Source: Treponema sp. (GTDB lineage Bacteria; Spirochaetota; Spirochaetia; Treponematales; Breznakiellaceae). From it: a stretch of DNA of 7,531 nucleotides. The notes under the pieces are model-generated. The model saw only the letters and a list, made by a program, of their open reading frames with translations, made no database searches and was not told where the DNA came from. Both the position numbers and the translations under genes were made by a program. Location: NCBI GenBank assembly GCA_031276685.1, contig JAISMQ010000034.1, positions 1 through 7,531 of the forward strand, read 5' to 3'. Positions 1-5,575 of the stretch are shown here, piece after piece. How positions within the stretch are numbered: position 1 is the stretch's first letter; the number at the start of each line of letters is the position of its first letter.

Positions 1-167
1 TAAACGGGGAGCATCCCATTGTCGCGGGCCTTAAAACCACCGAAGACGAGGGGCGGATCGCCGATGTGGCGGGGGTGCTGCTGGACCAAGCCCTGCTGGT
101 GGAGGGAATCAAGATCAAGGACCCTGCGGATTTCGTGAAGCGCCTTAACCGGCTCCTGGCCGGCTAA
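1..167 (+). CDS. htpG: Molecular chaperone HtpG (Hsp90), C-terminal fragment, 5' end outside window
   Basis: Only the last 54 codons are present, read from base 3 to the TAA at 165-167. HtpG is the bacterial Hsp90, an ATP-driven cytoplasmic homodimer that remodels client proteins. The fragment matches the C-terminal dimerisation end of the family: an LNPxHP-type stretch (here NGEHPIVAGLK), an acidic region with TEDEGR, then VAGVLLDQALLVEG, and a final amphipathic helix containing DPADFVKRLNRLL. E. coli HtpG ends similarly with LLLDQALL and a basic amphipathic tail, from family knowledge. The stop lies 30 bp from the stop of the opposing U32 gene, so the pair converges. The ATPase and middle domains are outside the window, so integrity cannot be judged. 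Confidence 0.9.
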   Translation, partial: NGEHPIVAGLKTTEDEGRIADVAGVLLDQALLVEGIKIKDPADFVKRLNRLLAG

Positions 168-189
168 GTTTCGGCGATACGGCGGCGCG

Positions 190-216
190 GGACGCCCTTA
201 GGGGGCGGGCGCGTCC
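190..216. terminator. GC-rich inverted repeat between convergent stops, weak terminator candidate
   Basis: GGACGC at 190-195 pairs with GCGTCC at 211-216, enclosing a GC-rich loop that can add a few pairs. It sits where htpG and the U32 gene converge and covers the U32 stop codon. There is no T tract on either strand, so an intrinsic terminator role is only a positional guess, and in such GC-rich sequence the repeat may be chance. Confidence 0.2.
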
Positions 217-2456
217 TGGGCAGCCGGTTCCTGGTAAAACCCGTCTTTCCAGTTAAAGCGGCTGATATCCGGCAGCGGGGCGGCGTTCCGCGCCGACTGC
301 ATAAGGTCCCGGTAGTGGTTTTTCTTAACGGAGGGGCCGGATTTCCCGCCGGGGCCGCCGGACAGATCCAGAATAAAGCGGCCAAACCCGGCCTCCTGCA
401 GAAAGGGAATCTTATCCACAATGGAAAAAGGCTGTTCGGGGTAGACAATGGTCCCCCCCTCCCCGGCGGCAAGGCGGAATTCCTCGTCCCGGCCGCCGAA
501 AAAACGGGTAAAATCGTAAACACGCCCTAAATTTTCCCGGATACGGAACAGGGCCGGCCAGGCAAAGACCGTAATAAACATACGGGACCTGTACTGGGCG
601 TCAATGGTTTTTTCAAGGTTCTGCCTATTGTTCTCCAGGGGGCAGACAAAATAATCGGCCCCCAGTGACGACACGAACGACACGGCCCAGCGGTTGAATA
701 TGTAAAGCCAGGGTCCCGCGATAAGCCCCAGGGTCCTTGCCGGCTTGCCGCCGGAAGCGCCCGCGCCCGGCGCGGAGCCGCCCGCAGCGCTGCCACCTGC
801 GGCGCTGCCACCCATGGCGCCTGCGGCGCCGCGGAAATACGAAAAATGGCCGGGGTTGTTTACCACAAACTGGCGGTAGCCCTCGCGCAGCAGCGCCTCT
901 ACCAGTTCCCCTAGTTCCGCGTCATCCCCCTGGGGAAAGTAAGGGTCCAGGGTAAGAATTATCTCCCCCTTGTTAAACGGCAGGGGCTCCTTGCCCAGAA
1001 GCTTCGCGGCGTTGCGCCGGTTCAGGGCCAGCATTACCCGTATGGGCCTGGACGACTGCAGGACAAAGAGATCCTCCACGCGGGAGACCGCGACGTATAA
1101 ACCCTGGGGAAACGCGAGCCCCTCCCCGCCGGCGGCGATCTTGGCGCGGGGTACGACAATTTCCCGGTCCGGCGCCTTGTCCCGGCCGGGCGTCCTGCGG
1201 TAAGAGCCCGGCAGGATCACCCGGCTGTAACGCTTGGACATAAGCTTTGTCTGGATAAGGTACACCGTGTCCCCCGGTTCAAAACCTTCGGGAATCGATA
1301 TCCAGACGCCCGGGGAGGCCGAATCGCCGTCATCAACCGCAGTTACCTTGCAGGAGCGCCGGTCCCGGTCGTCCGCCGCGTGAAGCCGCACCGAATCGCC
1401 GGGCACGGGAAGGACCGGGCCACGGGGGACAAGCCCCTGCCGCCCCGCCCCGGACCCCCTTAGCTTCAAAATAACGCCCAGGGGGATGCCCGTCCCGCCG
1501 TCCTGGGACGGGTTCAGCCAGTCGGGGCCCGCGTTTTCCTCCTGGGCGCGTTTCCCCCGTTCCGCGCCGGAATCGCCGCAGGCAAAGTAAAATTCGGTCT
1601 TGGGGCGGGCAAAGTCGTTACGCAGAATCGCCTCGGCGCCGTTTATCGCGGCACGCAGCTTGTCTTCCCCCGCGCCTTCCTCCAGGGCGTCCAGAACCAG
1701 CCGGTAGGCGGACACCACGGTACCAACGTATCCGGCGCTTTTCATACGGCCTTCGATCTTGAGCGCGTTGATCCCCGCCTCCGCCAGATCGGGAACACGG
1801 CCGACAAGCTGCAAATCGCCGGGGCTGAAGTAGTAGCCCCCCTTGTCGTCGTGGTGGTAATACCGGCGGCAGGCCTGGGTACAGATCCCCCGGTTGGCGG
1901 ACTTGCCCCCCAGGAAGCTGGAAAAAAGGCAGAGCCCGGAGGCGCTTACGCAGAGGGCCCCGTGGACAAAAACCTCCAGTTCCATGTTGGTCCCGGCCCG
2001 GCAATCCCGCAGTTCCCCAAATGACAGCTCCCTGGCAAGGACCACCCGCGAAAAGCCGTTTTTTGAAAGGGCATTGGCCCCCCGCGCCCCGGCGATATTC
2101 ATCTGGGTAGAGGCGTGAAGCTTAAGCGAGGGAAAATGGTCCCGCGCCATGGCGGCTACCCCGAAATCCTGCACGATAAGCCCGTCCGGGCCCAGAGCCG
2201 CCAGGTACTTGACAAGCTGGTACATCCGGTCCGCTTCCCGCTGCTCAAAAACCGTATTCACCGTAACGTAGACCTTGCGGCCCATCGAGTGGAGGGAACG
2301 CAAAGCGCCCTCGAACTGGGAATAGGCGAAATTGGCGCTCCGCATCCGGGCGTTAAAACTTTTAAGCCCCAAATACACCGCGTCCGCCCCTTCGGCAACC
2401 GCAGCGTCCAGGGCTTCGGGGCTCCCCGCGGGGGCCAGCAATTCAACCGTTTTCAC
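198..2456 (-). CDS. U32-family (peptidase U32 / RlhA-like) protein, 752 aa
   Basis: The N-terminal half (about residues 1-295) is a U32 TIM-barrel-type domain, opening with VELLAPAGSPEAL and containing the family signature around residues 161-180 (EVFVHGALCVSASGLC). Cys169, Cys176, Cys192 and Cys196 form the four-cysteine set expected to bind an Fe-S cluster. Residues about 300-420 look like the inserted C-terminal (DUF3656-like) beta domain, and the rest a second repeat-type domain ending NWKDGFYQ. Bacterial relatives include RlhA, a 23S rRNA cytidine hydroxylase using prephenate-derived chemistry, and other tRNA or ubiquinone hydroxylases; many are misnamed proteases. The start is GTG at 2456-2454, with AAGGGG six bases upstream; an ATG one base earlier in another frame meets TGA at once. 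At 752 residues it exceeds RlhA (about 650), partly through a Gly/Ala/Ser linker near residues 541-572. The family is certain; the substrate is not. Confidence 0.88.
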   Translation of the reverse strand: MKTVELLAPAGSPEALDAAVAEGADAVYLGLKSFNARMRSANFAYSQFEGALRSLHSMGRKVYVTVNTVFEQREADRMYQLVKYLAALGPDGLIVQDFGVAAMARDHFPSLKLHASTQMNIAGARGANALSKNGFSRVVLARELSFGELRDCRAGTNMELEVFVHGALCVSASGLCLFSSFLGGKSANRGICTQACRRYYHHDDKGGYYFSPGDLQLVGRVPDLAEAGINALKIEGRMKSAGYVGTVVSAYRLVLDALEEGAGEDKLRAAINGAEAILRNDFARPKTEFYFACGDSGAERGKRAQEENAGPDWLNPSQDGGTGIPLGVILKLRGSGAGRQGLVPRGPVLPVPGDSVRLHAADDRDRRSCKVTAVDDGDSASPGVWISIPEGFEPGDTVYLIQTKLMSKRYSRVILPGSYRRTPGRDKAPDREIVVPRAKIAAGGEGLAFPQGLYVAVSRVEDLFVLQSSRPIRVMLALNRRNAAKLLGKEPLPFNKGEIILTLDPYFPQGDDAELGELVEALLREGYRQFVVNNPGHFSYFRGAAGAMGGSAAGGSAAGGSAPGAGASGGKPARTLGLIAGPWLYIFNRWAVSFVSSLGADYFVCPLENNRQNLEKTIDAQYRSRMFITVFAWPALFRIRENLGRVYDFTRFFGGRDEEFRLAAGEGGTIVYPEQPFSIVDKIPFLQEAGFGRFILDLSGGPGGKSGPSVKKNHYRDLMQSARNAAPLPDISRFNWKDGFYQEPAAQDAPAP
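768..812 (-). repeat. 15-bp in-frame tandem repeat encoding a Gly-Gly-Ser-Ala-Ala linker in the U32 protein
   Basis: Three tandem 15-bp units occupy 798-812, 783-797 and 768-782. On the coding strand they read GGTGGCAGCGCCGCA, GGTGGCAGCGCTGCG and GGCGGCTCCGCGCCG, giving GGSAA, GGSAA and GGSAP. Flanking codons add more Gly/Ala/Ser (roughly residues 541-572). The first two units differ only at two third-codon positions, which fits recent slippage expansion of a flexible linker between two folded parts of the protein. Length variation between strains is expected to keep the frame. Confidence 0.8.
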
Positions 2457-2512
2457 ATATTCCCCTTGTCATTTTCCCCGCTGCCCCAAAGCGGCTATCT
2501 TAAAACCAGCGT

Positions 2513-2540
2513 TTCCATAGGGCCGATTTTTCATTATACT
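2513..2540 (+). promoter_or_regulatory. Candidate sigma-70 promoter for trxA, overlapping the divergent -10
   Basis: TTTCCA (2513-2518) is followed after 16 bp by TATACT (2535-2540). Each hexamer matches most of the sigma-70 consensus. Its -10 shares bases with the minus-strand TATAAT, so the two polymerases could not occupy both sites together. It would give trxA a leader of about 170 nt that contains the two hairpins at 2588-2638. Confidence 0.4.
2533..2538 (-). promoter_or_regulatory. Consensus -10 box for the U32 gene
   Basis: The minus strand reads TATAAT, a perfect sigma-70 -10 hexamer, preceded by TTTTAG. Transcription would start near 2526, giving a leader of about 70 nt before the GTG at 2456. 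I found no good -35 at 16-18 bp (a TTGAAG lies too close), so the promoter call rests on the -10 and its position. Confidence 0.45.
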
Positions 2541-2587
2541 AAAAGCAGCTTCAAAGTGCGATGACCGTAAAAACCGCCCTGCGAAGC

Positions 2588-2602
2588 CGGGTCTAAAACC
2601 CG
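2588..2602 (+). other. Small hairpin in the trxA leader
   Basis: CGGGT (2588-2592) and ACCCG (2598-2602) form a five-pair stem with loop CTAAA. It lies just upstream of a larger hairpin, and both would be in the transcript if trxA starts near the TATACT box. No known riboswitch class was recognised. Confidence 0.4.
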
Positions 2603-2606
2603 TAAC

Positions 2607-2638
2607 TGCCATGTCATAGCAAATTCTATTTCATGGCA
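2607..2638 (+). other. Two-tier hairpin in the trxA leader
   Basis: TGCCATG (2607-2613) pairs with CATGGCA (2632-2638). After a 2x2 internal loop (TC against TT), ATAG (2616-2619) pairs with CTAT (2626-2629) around the loop CAAATT. That is 11 exact pairs in 32 bases, beyond what chance would usually place in a short spacer. A run of eight to nine T starts near 2656, but 17 bases downstream of the stem, so this is not a standard terminator. It could be a leader structure, an mRNA stabiliser or a protein-binding dyad. Confidence 0.5.
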
Positions 2639-2714
2639 TCCAGGCCCGATAGGAGTTTTTTTTTGCGTTTCGTGTTAATTTCAATTTGGCTATACAGGGA
2701 GGAAGGGGGAATTT

Positions 2715-3041
2715 ATGGGCGATAGTACGTTTGTCATAACCGGGGAAAATTTCGAGGACGAGGTCCTTAAATCGCCGGTACCGGTCCTGGTGGATTTTTG
2801 GGCGCCGTGGTGCGGCCCCTGCAAGATGATCGGGCCGATCATAGATCAGATCGGCGCGGAGTACAGCGGGCGGCTCAAGGTCGGCAAGGTAAACGTGGAC
2901 GAGCAGGGGGATCTGGCCAGCCGGCACAGCGTGGTTTCCATCCCCACCCTGGTTGTCTACAAAAACGGCAGCCCCGTTCAGCGCCAGGTCGGCGCCGGTA
3001 ACAAATCGCAGATCGAGGCCCTGTTCAAAGAATTTCTTTAA
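2715..3041 (+). CDS. trxA: Thioredoxin, 108 aa
   Basis: This is a small cytoplasmic dithiol oxidoreductase of the classical thioredoxin fold, reducing protein disulfides with electrons from thioredoxin reductase. The active site is W-C-G-P-C at residues 32-36, preceded by the buried Asp27 in VDFWAPW. The cis-proline is Pro77 in SIPT, and a glycine-rich turn (VGAGNK) precedes the last helix. The length of 108 residues is normal for TrxA, with no signal peptide, so it acts in the cytoplasm. The ATG is preceded by a purine-rich tract (GGAGGAAGGGGG) whose second half is five bases away. No reductase gene is nearby, and the gene stands alone between oppositely oriented neighbours. The TAA stop is shared with the first unit of the 14-bp tandem array downstream. 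Confidence 0.97.
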   Translation: MGDSTFVITGENFEDEVLKSPVPVLVDFWAPWCGPCKMIGPIIDQIGAEYSGRLKVGKVNVDEQGDLASRHSVVSIPTLVVYKNGSPVQRQVGAGNKSQIEALFKEFL

Positions 3042-3109
3042 CGATACTTCGTCAACGATATTTCGTTAACGAAATATCGTTAGCGGCCCGTCATCAGCGG
3101 CCTGTCATT
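3040..3109. repeat. Five-unit 14-bp tandem array spanning two convergent stop codons
   Basis: Five contiguous 14-bp units run without a gap. They are AACGATACTTCGTC (3040), AACGATATTTCGTT (3054), AACGAAATATCGTT (3068), AGCGGCCCGTCATC (3082) and AGCGGCCTGTCATT (3096). Positions 1, 3, 4, 10, 11 and 13 are invariant (A, C, G, T, C, T), and positions 8 and 14 are always pyrimidines. Units 1 and 2 differ only by C to T at positions 8 and 14, and units 4 and 5 differ by the same two changes. The first three units are each near-dyads of the form AACGA-N4-TCGTY. The trxA TAA lies in unit 1 and the lipoprotein TGA in unit 5, so the array fills the whole convergent spacer. Confidence 0.85.
3054..3081. 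terminator. Perfect 28-bp palindrome, possible bidirectional terminator
   Basis: AACGATATTTCGTT at 3054-3067 is followed directly by its exact reverse complement at 3068-3081. As RNA from either strand it folds into about 12 pairs with a TTAA turn. It lies between two convergent genes (trxA and the lipoprotein gene), where a two-way terminator would be useful, but neither side has a U tract. The palindrome consists of units 2 and 3 of the tandem array, which means unit 3 is both a diverged direct copy and an exact inverted copy of unit 2. Confidence 0.45.
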
Positions 3110-4139
3110 CTGCAAAACGGGTAGGATCATTTTCCGCGCCGGGGCTTGCCTTGCTGGTGTTCACGATATACCAGTCGGCCTTGGTGTTGGTGTCCGGCAG
3201 GTCCTTGTCCCTGCAGATACTGCGGGTCATGGCGGTTTTAATACCCGCCGTAATAACGGAATCGGCGGGGCCGGCGATTTTCCCCTCCCCCTGGATCCAG
3301 GCGCCCTGTTGGTAGAGCAGATCCGCAGCGTGGACAAAGTGTTCCTTGCTCCACCAGGGATCGTCGTGTTCGCTCATCATCACCGCGTCAACCACACGAT
3401 CGTCCTGATCCATCAGGTACACGGCGTCGGTCTTGTGCAGCAGCTTCTCCGAACCCGGCACCCAAAAATCCCTGGCGGCAGCGTTCGCGTCGGTGCCGCC
3501 GGATAAATCCAGGCTGGCCCCGGTTTCGTTTATCATCACGTCCTCGCCGTTTTCAATGCTCCGCAGGTGGACCAGGATGTACTCGCCGGCGTCTACCTCC
3601 GCCGGGGGGAACTCAAAGACCAGCGGGTTATCGGTGTAACCCGCAATATAGAGCCGCAGCGCCCCCAGGTTGCCCGCCTCCAGCGTCCTCAGCTCCACAA
3701 ATTCCGTCTTTGGTTTTGAATATTCGGTACGTATTTCGTTGATAAGGATCCGCGGCAGCCTATCGTTCCGCGACCGGAAGGGGACCAGCACGTTAAGGGT
3801 ATTCCCCTCGCTGTCGCTTACCAGGATATCCGCCGTATAAGATTCCCCGGCGGGGACATCTGCGGACAGGATCACCTGGACCGGGGCGCCGCTGGTAATT
3901 TCCTGGACCGGCAGGGGGGGATCGGAACTAAAAGACAGAACCTCCACGGGCTGGGAAAAGTCAAACTGGATTGTCCGGAGTTCCGCCGCCTTGCAGCCAA
4001 GGTAGGCCGGGGCCTGCGCATGTTTGCCCAGTATCTGGGCCGCCTCCTCCATCGAACAGGAACCCCAGGACCAGAAAATCAGAAAGCCAAAAAAAAGAAA
4101 CCCCGCCCGGGATACCCACGCAGGTAACGGTAATTTCAT
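3105..4139 (-). CDS. Predicted lipoprotein with a lamin-tail domain (LTD), 344 aa
   Basis: The N-terminus has a charged start (MKLPLPAWVSR), a hydrophobic stretch at residues 12-25 and then W-G-S-Cys28, a relaxed lipobox of the kind spirochaetes tolerate. The mature protein should be lipidated at Cys28 and face the periplasm or cell surface. Residues about 30-135 look like a beta-sandwich region. From about 138 the text RILINEIRTEYSKPKTEFVE begins a lamin-tail-like domain, which ends with WYIVNTSKASPGAEN near the C-terminus; LTDs are beta folds found in surface and secreted bacterial proteins. The ATG at 4139 is chosen because it has GGAGG upstream and puts the signal peptide at the N-terminus; an open extension to 4220 is arginine-rich and has neither. 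Only a binding or structural role can be guessed. It converges with trxA. Confidence 0.8.
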   Translation of the reverse strand: MKLPLPAWVSRAGFLFFGFLIFWSWGSCSMEEAAQILGKHAQAPAYLGCKAAELRTIQFDFSQPVEVLSFSSDPPLPVQEITSGAPVQVILSADVPAGESYTADILVSDSEGNTLNVLVPFRSRNDRLPRILINEIRTEYSKPKTEFVELRTLEAGNLGALRLYIAGYTDNPLVFEFPPAEVDAGEYILVHLRSIENGEDVMINETGASLDLSGGTDANAAARDFWVPGSEKLLHKTDAVYLMDQDDRVVDAVMMSEHDDPWWSKEHFVHAADLLYQQGAWIQGEGKIAGPADSVITAGIKTAMTRSICRDKDLPDTNTKADWYIVNTSKASPGAENDPTRFAE

Positions 4140-4143
4140 AACG

Positions 4144-4148
4144 CCTCC
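4144..4148 (-). promoter_or_regulatory. Ribosome binding site fixing the lipoprotein start
   Basis: The minus strand reads GGAGG here, five bases before the ATG at 4139-4137. This strong site supports that ATG over the longer in-frame alternative at 4220. A TATATA at about 4199-4204 on the same strand is a possible -10, without a convincing -35. Confidence 0.75.
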
Positions 4149-4218
4149 GTATGCGGGCGGACGAAGCCCGGCGACAGGCTCCGTGCGCCGCCTTACCCAT
4201 ATATAGGGGCGGCCGCGC

Positions 4219-4317
4219 ATGGCGCTTCGATTTTTCCGGCAAAACCTGTTTTTTAGCGCCTGTGGCGAATATCGTACTGTACAGGCTAAAGCGTTTTCCG
4301 ATACCCTGTGGCGGTGA
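4219..4317 (+). CDS. Possible 32-residue leader ORF overlapping the next gene by GTGA
   Basis: An ATG at 4219 opens a frame of 32 codons (MALRFFRQNLFFSACGEYRT and 12 more residues, ending DTLWR) closed by TGA at 4315-4317. AGGGG at 4205-4209 is a fair ribosome binding site nine bases upstream. The TGA overlaps a GTG (4314-4316) that could start the next gene, the usual geometry for translational coupling. The peptide is basic and hydrophobic with no recognised family. It may be a true leader peptide, the N-terminus of the downstream protein separated by a frameshift or sequencing error, or a chance ORF. Confidence 0.35.
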   Translation: MALRFFRQNLFFSACGEYRTVQAKAFSDTLWR

Positions 4318-4778
4318 ACGAAGAAGGCGCCCGGCGGCTGGAACTCCTAAGCCCCCTTGTGTACCACGGCAGGGCGGATCTGGCTCCCTTTTCCTGCGAA
4401 ACGCGGGGGGAGGGGGAACAGCTCTTCTGCTTCGCGATTGACGAAGCCCAAAGCCGGCGTATCGATCCGGACGCCGGCGCGTTCCTGGGCCCGCTGCGCG
4501 CGGCAGGGTACCTGGGGGCCGCGCCAGTGTCCTCCGGGGGGGCCGTGGAGCTTCCCTGGGAAGTGGAACTTCCCAAGGGATCTTACCTTTTTGCCCAGAA
4601 GCGCGAAGCCTTGGGGAAGGACGCCGTCATCGGCCTGGCAATAGAAGTGCAAAAAGACGGGTTATGGGAACGGCTGCGGCTGGGGGCCTGTTTTTACCTG
4701 AGGTACCTGTACGAAGAAGGCTCCGCCGTTACCCAGGTGTTCCGGCCCTGCCAGGATCCCGGGCCGCACCCCCGCTGA
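4314..4778 (+). CDS. Conserved-looking hypothetical protein, about 154 aa
   Basis: The frame is open from a TAA at 4287 to TGA at 4776-4778, and its codons have the high GC at third positions seen in neighbouring genes, so it is likely real. It has no signal peptide or membrane segment and should be cytoplasmic. Visible features are an N-terminal segment rich in charged residues, a glycine/alanine-rich middle, then LPKGSYLFAQKREALGKDA, a helix with EVQKDGLWERL, and an aromatic stretch with FYLRYLYEEGSAVTQVFRP near the end. I cannot name the family; it vaguely resembles treponeme hypothetical proteins. The start is uncertain: GTG at 4314 overlaps the stop of the 32-codon ORF, and GTG at 4308 is the only other candidate. 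Neither has its own ribosome binding site, which favours coupling to the upstream ORF. Confidence 0.6.
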   Translation: MNEEGARRLELLSPLVYHGRADLAPFSCETRGEGEQLFCFAIDEAQSRRIDPDAGAFLGPLRAAGYLGAAPVSSGGAVELPWEVELPKGSYLFAQKREALGKDAVIGLAIEVQKDGLWERLRLGACFYLRYLYEEGSAVTQVFRPCQDPGPHPR

Positions 4779-4796
4779 ACCGCGCCAGCCATGAAC

Positions 4797-4811
4797 TTCG
4801 GTATTACCGAA
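4797..4811. terminator. Short hairpin between convergent genes
   Basis: TTCGGT (4797-4802) and ACCGAA (4806-4811) form a six-pair stem around ATT, in the 53-bp spacer between the hypothetical gene ending at 4778 and the DUF2259-like gene ending at 4832. A second CGG/CCG pair follows within 20 bases. The location suits a bidirectional terminator, but there is no T tract and the loop is tight. Confidence 0.35.
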
Positions 4812-4831
4812 CGGCTATACCGGGGGGCGCC

Positions 4832-5530
4832 TTAAGGGTGCAGAGTTTCGATCATATAGCGGACATCGTAACCGTTAGCCGCCTGTTTTCTGGTCTCAAT
4901 GACAAAGATAAGCGAATTGTCCAGCGGCGAGGCGATAACTCTCTTGATCTTATAGGTGGCGATCAGGGGCCGCCGCACTCCGGGGTTGCCGACGGTAAAA
5001 CTTTTCCTGTCCCCCGCAGGGCCGTTCCGTTCCAGGTCAATGTAAAACGAGGACTTCAAACCGGCCCCGGTTCCTTCGGCGCTGGGGACAAGGCGGGCCT
5101 GGTAAGAAAAACCGCGTTCAAAATCCCGGAAATCGATACGCTCGCCCTGGGGGTTCCCCCCCTCCGCGTCCAGGGCAACGTACAGGGGCTGCCCCTGGTG
5201 AAGAAAATCTACCCCGTGGCGGTCCGCCAGGACGGAATTCTGGGCGATAATGCGGTAAAAGGCCCCTATGCCGTCATTTCCCGCGTTAAGGGAATTCACG
5301 GAACTGTACGAAAGCTTCCCGCCGGAAACAAAATCGTTTTTGGCAATATCCACCGCGTAGAGTTCCGCCCAGGGTTTTAAGGTACCCAGCACTACCCCGT
5401 ACTGGGCAAACATATACACCGCGCCATCCCGGGAAAAGCCAAGGTCCACAAAAGAGGCGGTATCCCCTGCCCAAAGGACGGCCCCGCAGCGTACTACAAC
5501 AGCGGCCAAAAAGAAGATCTTTTTCAACAT
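4832..5530 (-). CDS. DUF2259-like predicted secreted protein, 232 aa
   Basis: The first 22 residues (MLKKIFFLAAVVVRCGAVLW then AG) form a signal peptide, probably cut after Ala21 or Gly22; Arg14 in the middle of the hydrophobic core is unusual. The mature protein begins DTASFVDLGFSRDGAVYMFA, followed by LKPWAELYAVDIAKNDFVSG, the repeat-like beta pattern I associate with DUF2259, a predicted secreted family of treponemes with unknown function. The middle contains HQGQPLYVALD, and the C-terminal part a strand-rich segment with KIKRVIASPLDNSLIFVIE. It resembles a small beta-propeller-like or calcium-sensor-like repeat protein, but this is inference. The start at 5530 has GAGGAG nine bases upstream; a longer frame to 5569 adds 13 residues ahead of the signal peptide and is unlikely. 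The protein should be periplasmic. It is divergent from the membrane protein gene to its right. Confidence 0.78.
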   Translation of the reverse strand: MLKKIFFLAAVVVRCGAVLWAGDTASFVDLGFSRDGAVYMFAQYGVVLGTLKPWAELYAVDIAKNDFVSGGKLSYSSVNSLNAGNDGIGAFYRIIAQNSVLADRHGVDFLHQGQPLYVALDAEGGNPQGERIDFRDFERGFSYQARLVPSAEGTGAGLKSSFYIDLERNGPAGDRKSFTVGNPGVRRPLIATYKIKRVIASPLDNSLIFVIETRKQAANGYDVRYMIETLHP

Positions 5531-5551
5531 AACGGGCATCTCCTCTATACT
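5523..5551 (+). promoter_or_regulatory. Weak candidate promoter for the membrane protein gene
   Basis: TATACT at 5546-5551 is a good -10; TTCAAC at 5523-5528, 17 bp upstream, is a poor -35 that lies inside the start of the divergent gene. Transcription would begin near 5558, leaving a leader of about 18 to 42 nt depending on the start codon used. Confidence 0.3.
5540..5545 (-). promoter_or_regulatory. Ribosome binding site fixing the DUF2259-like start
   Basis: The minus strand reads GAGGAG, nine bases before the ATG at 5530-5528. An in-frame ATG at 5539-5537 is directly next to the site and too close to use it, so the 5530 start is preferred. Confidence 0.65.
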
Positions 5552-5575
5552 AATATCGGAAAATGCCAATTAGCC

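Noticed and set aside
2691..2696. TATACA as the -10 of trxA
   Set aside because: Transcription would begin inside the ribosome binding tract at about 2704, removing the GGAGG, and no good -35 is present.
2631..2927. Minus-strand frame overlapping trxA
   Set aside because: It lies antisense to a certain thioredoxin gene and has no family resemblance.
3054..3081. Chromosome dimer resolution (dif-like) site, because of the 28-bp length and 11-6-11 layout
   Set aside because: Known dif sites are not perfect palindromes and their arms resemble TTATGTTAAAT-type half-sites, which this sequence does not; the tandem-array explanation covers it better.
3040..3109. CRISPR array
   Set aside because: The units are 14 bp with no spacers between them, and no cas gene is near.
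4140..4220. N-terminal extension of the lipoprotein gene to 4220 (27 extra residues)
   Set aside because: It is arginine-rich, has no ribosome site, and would bury the signal peptide; ATG 4139 has GGAGG upstream.
4286..4652. Minus-strand open frames opposite the unrecognised 154-residue gene
   Set aside because: They lack ribosome sites and have low-complexity Ser/Arg/Pro/Gly composition typical of antisense shadows in GC-rich genes.
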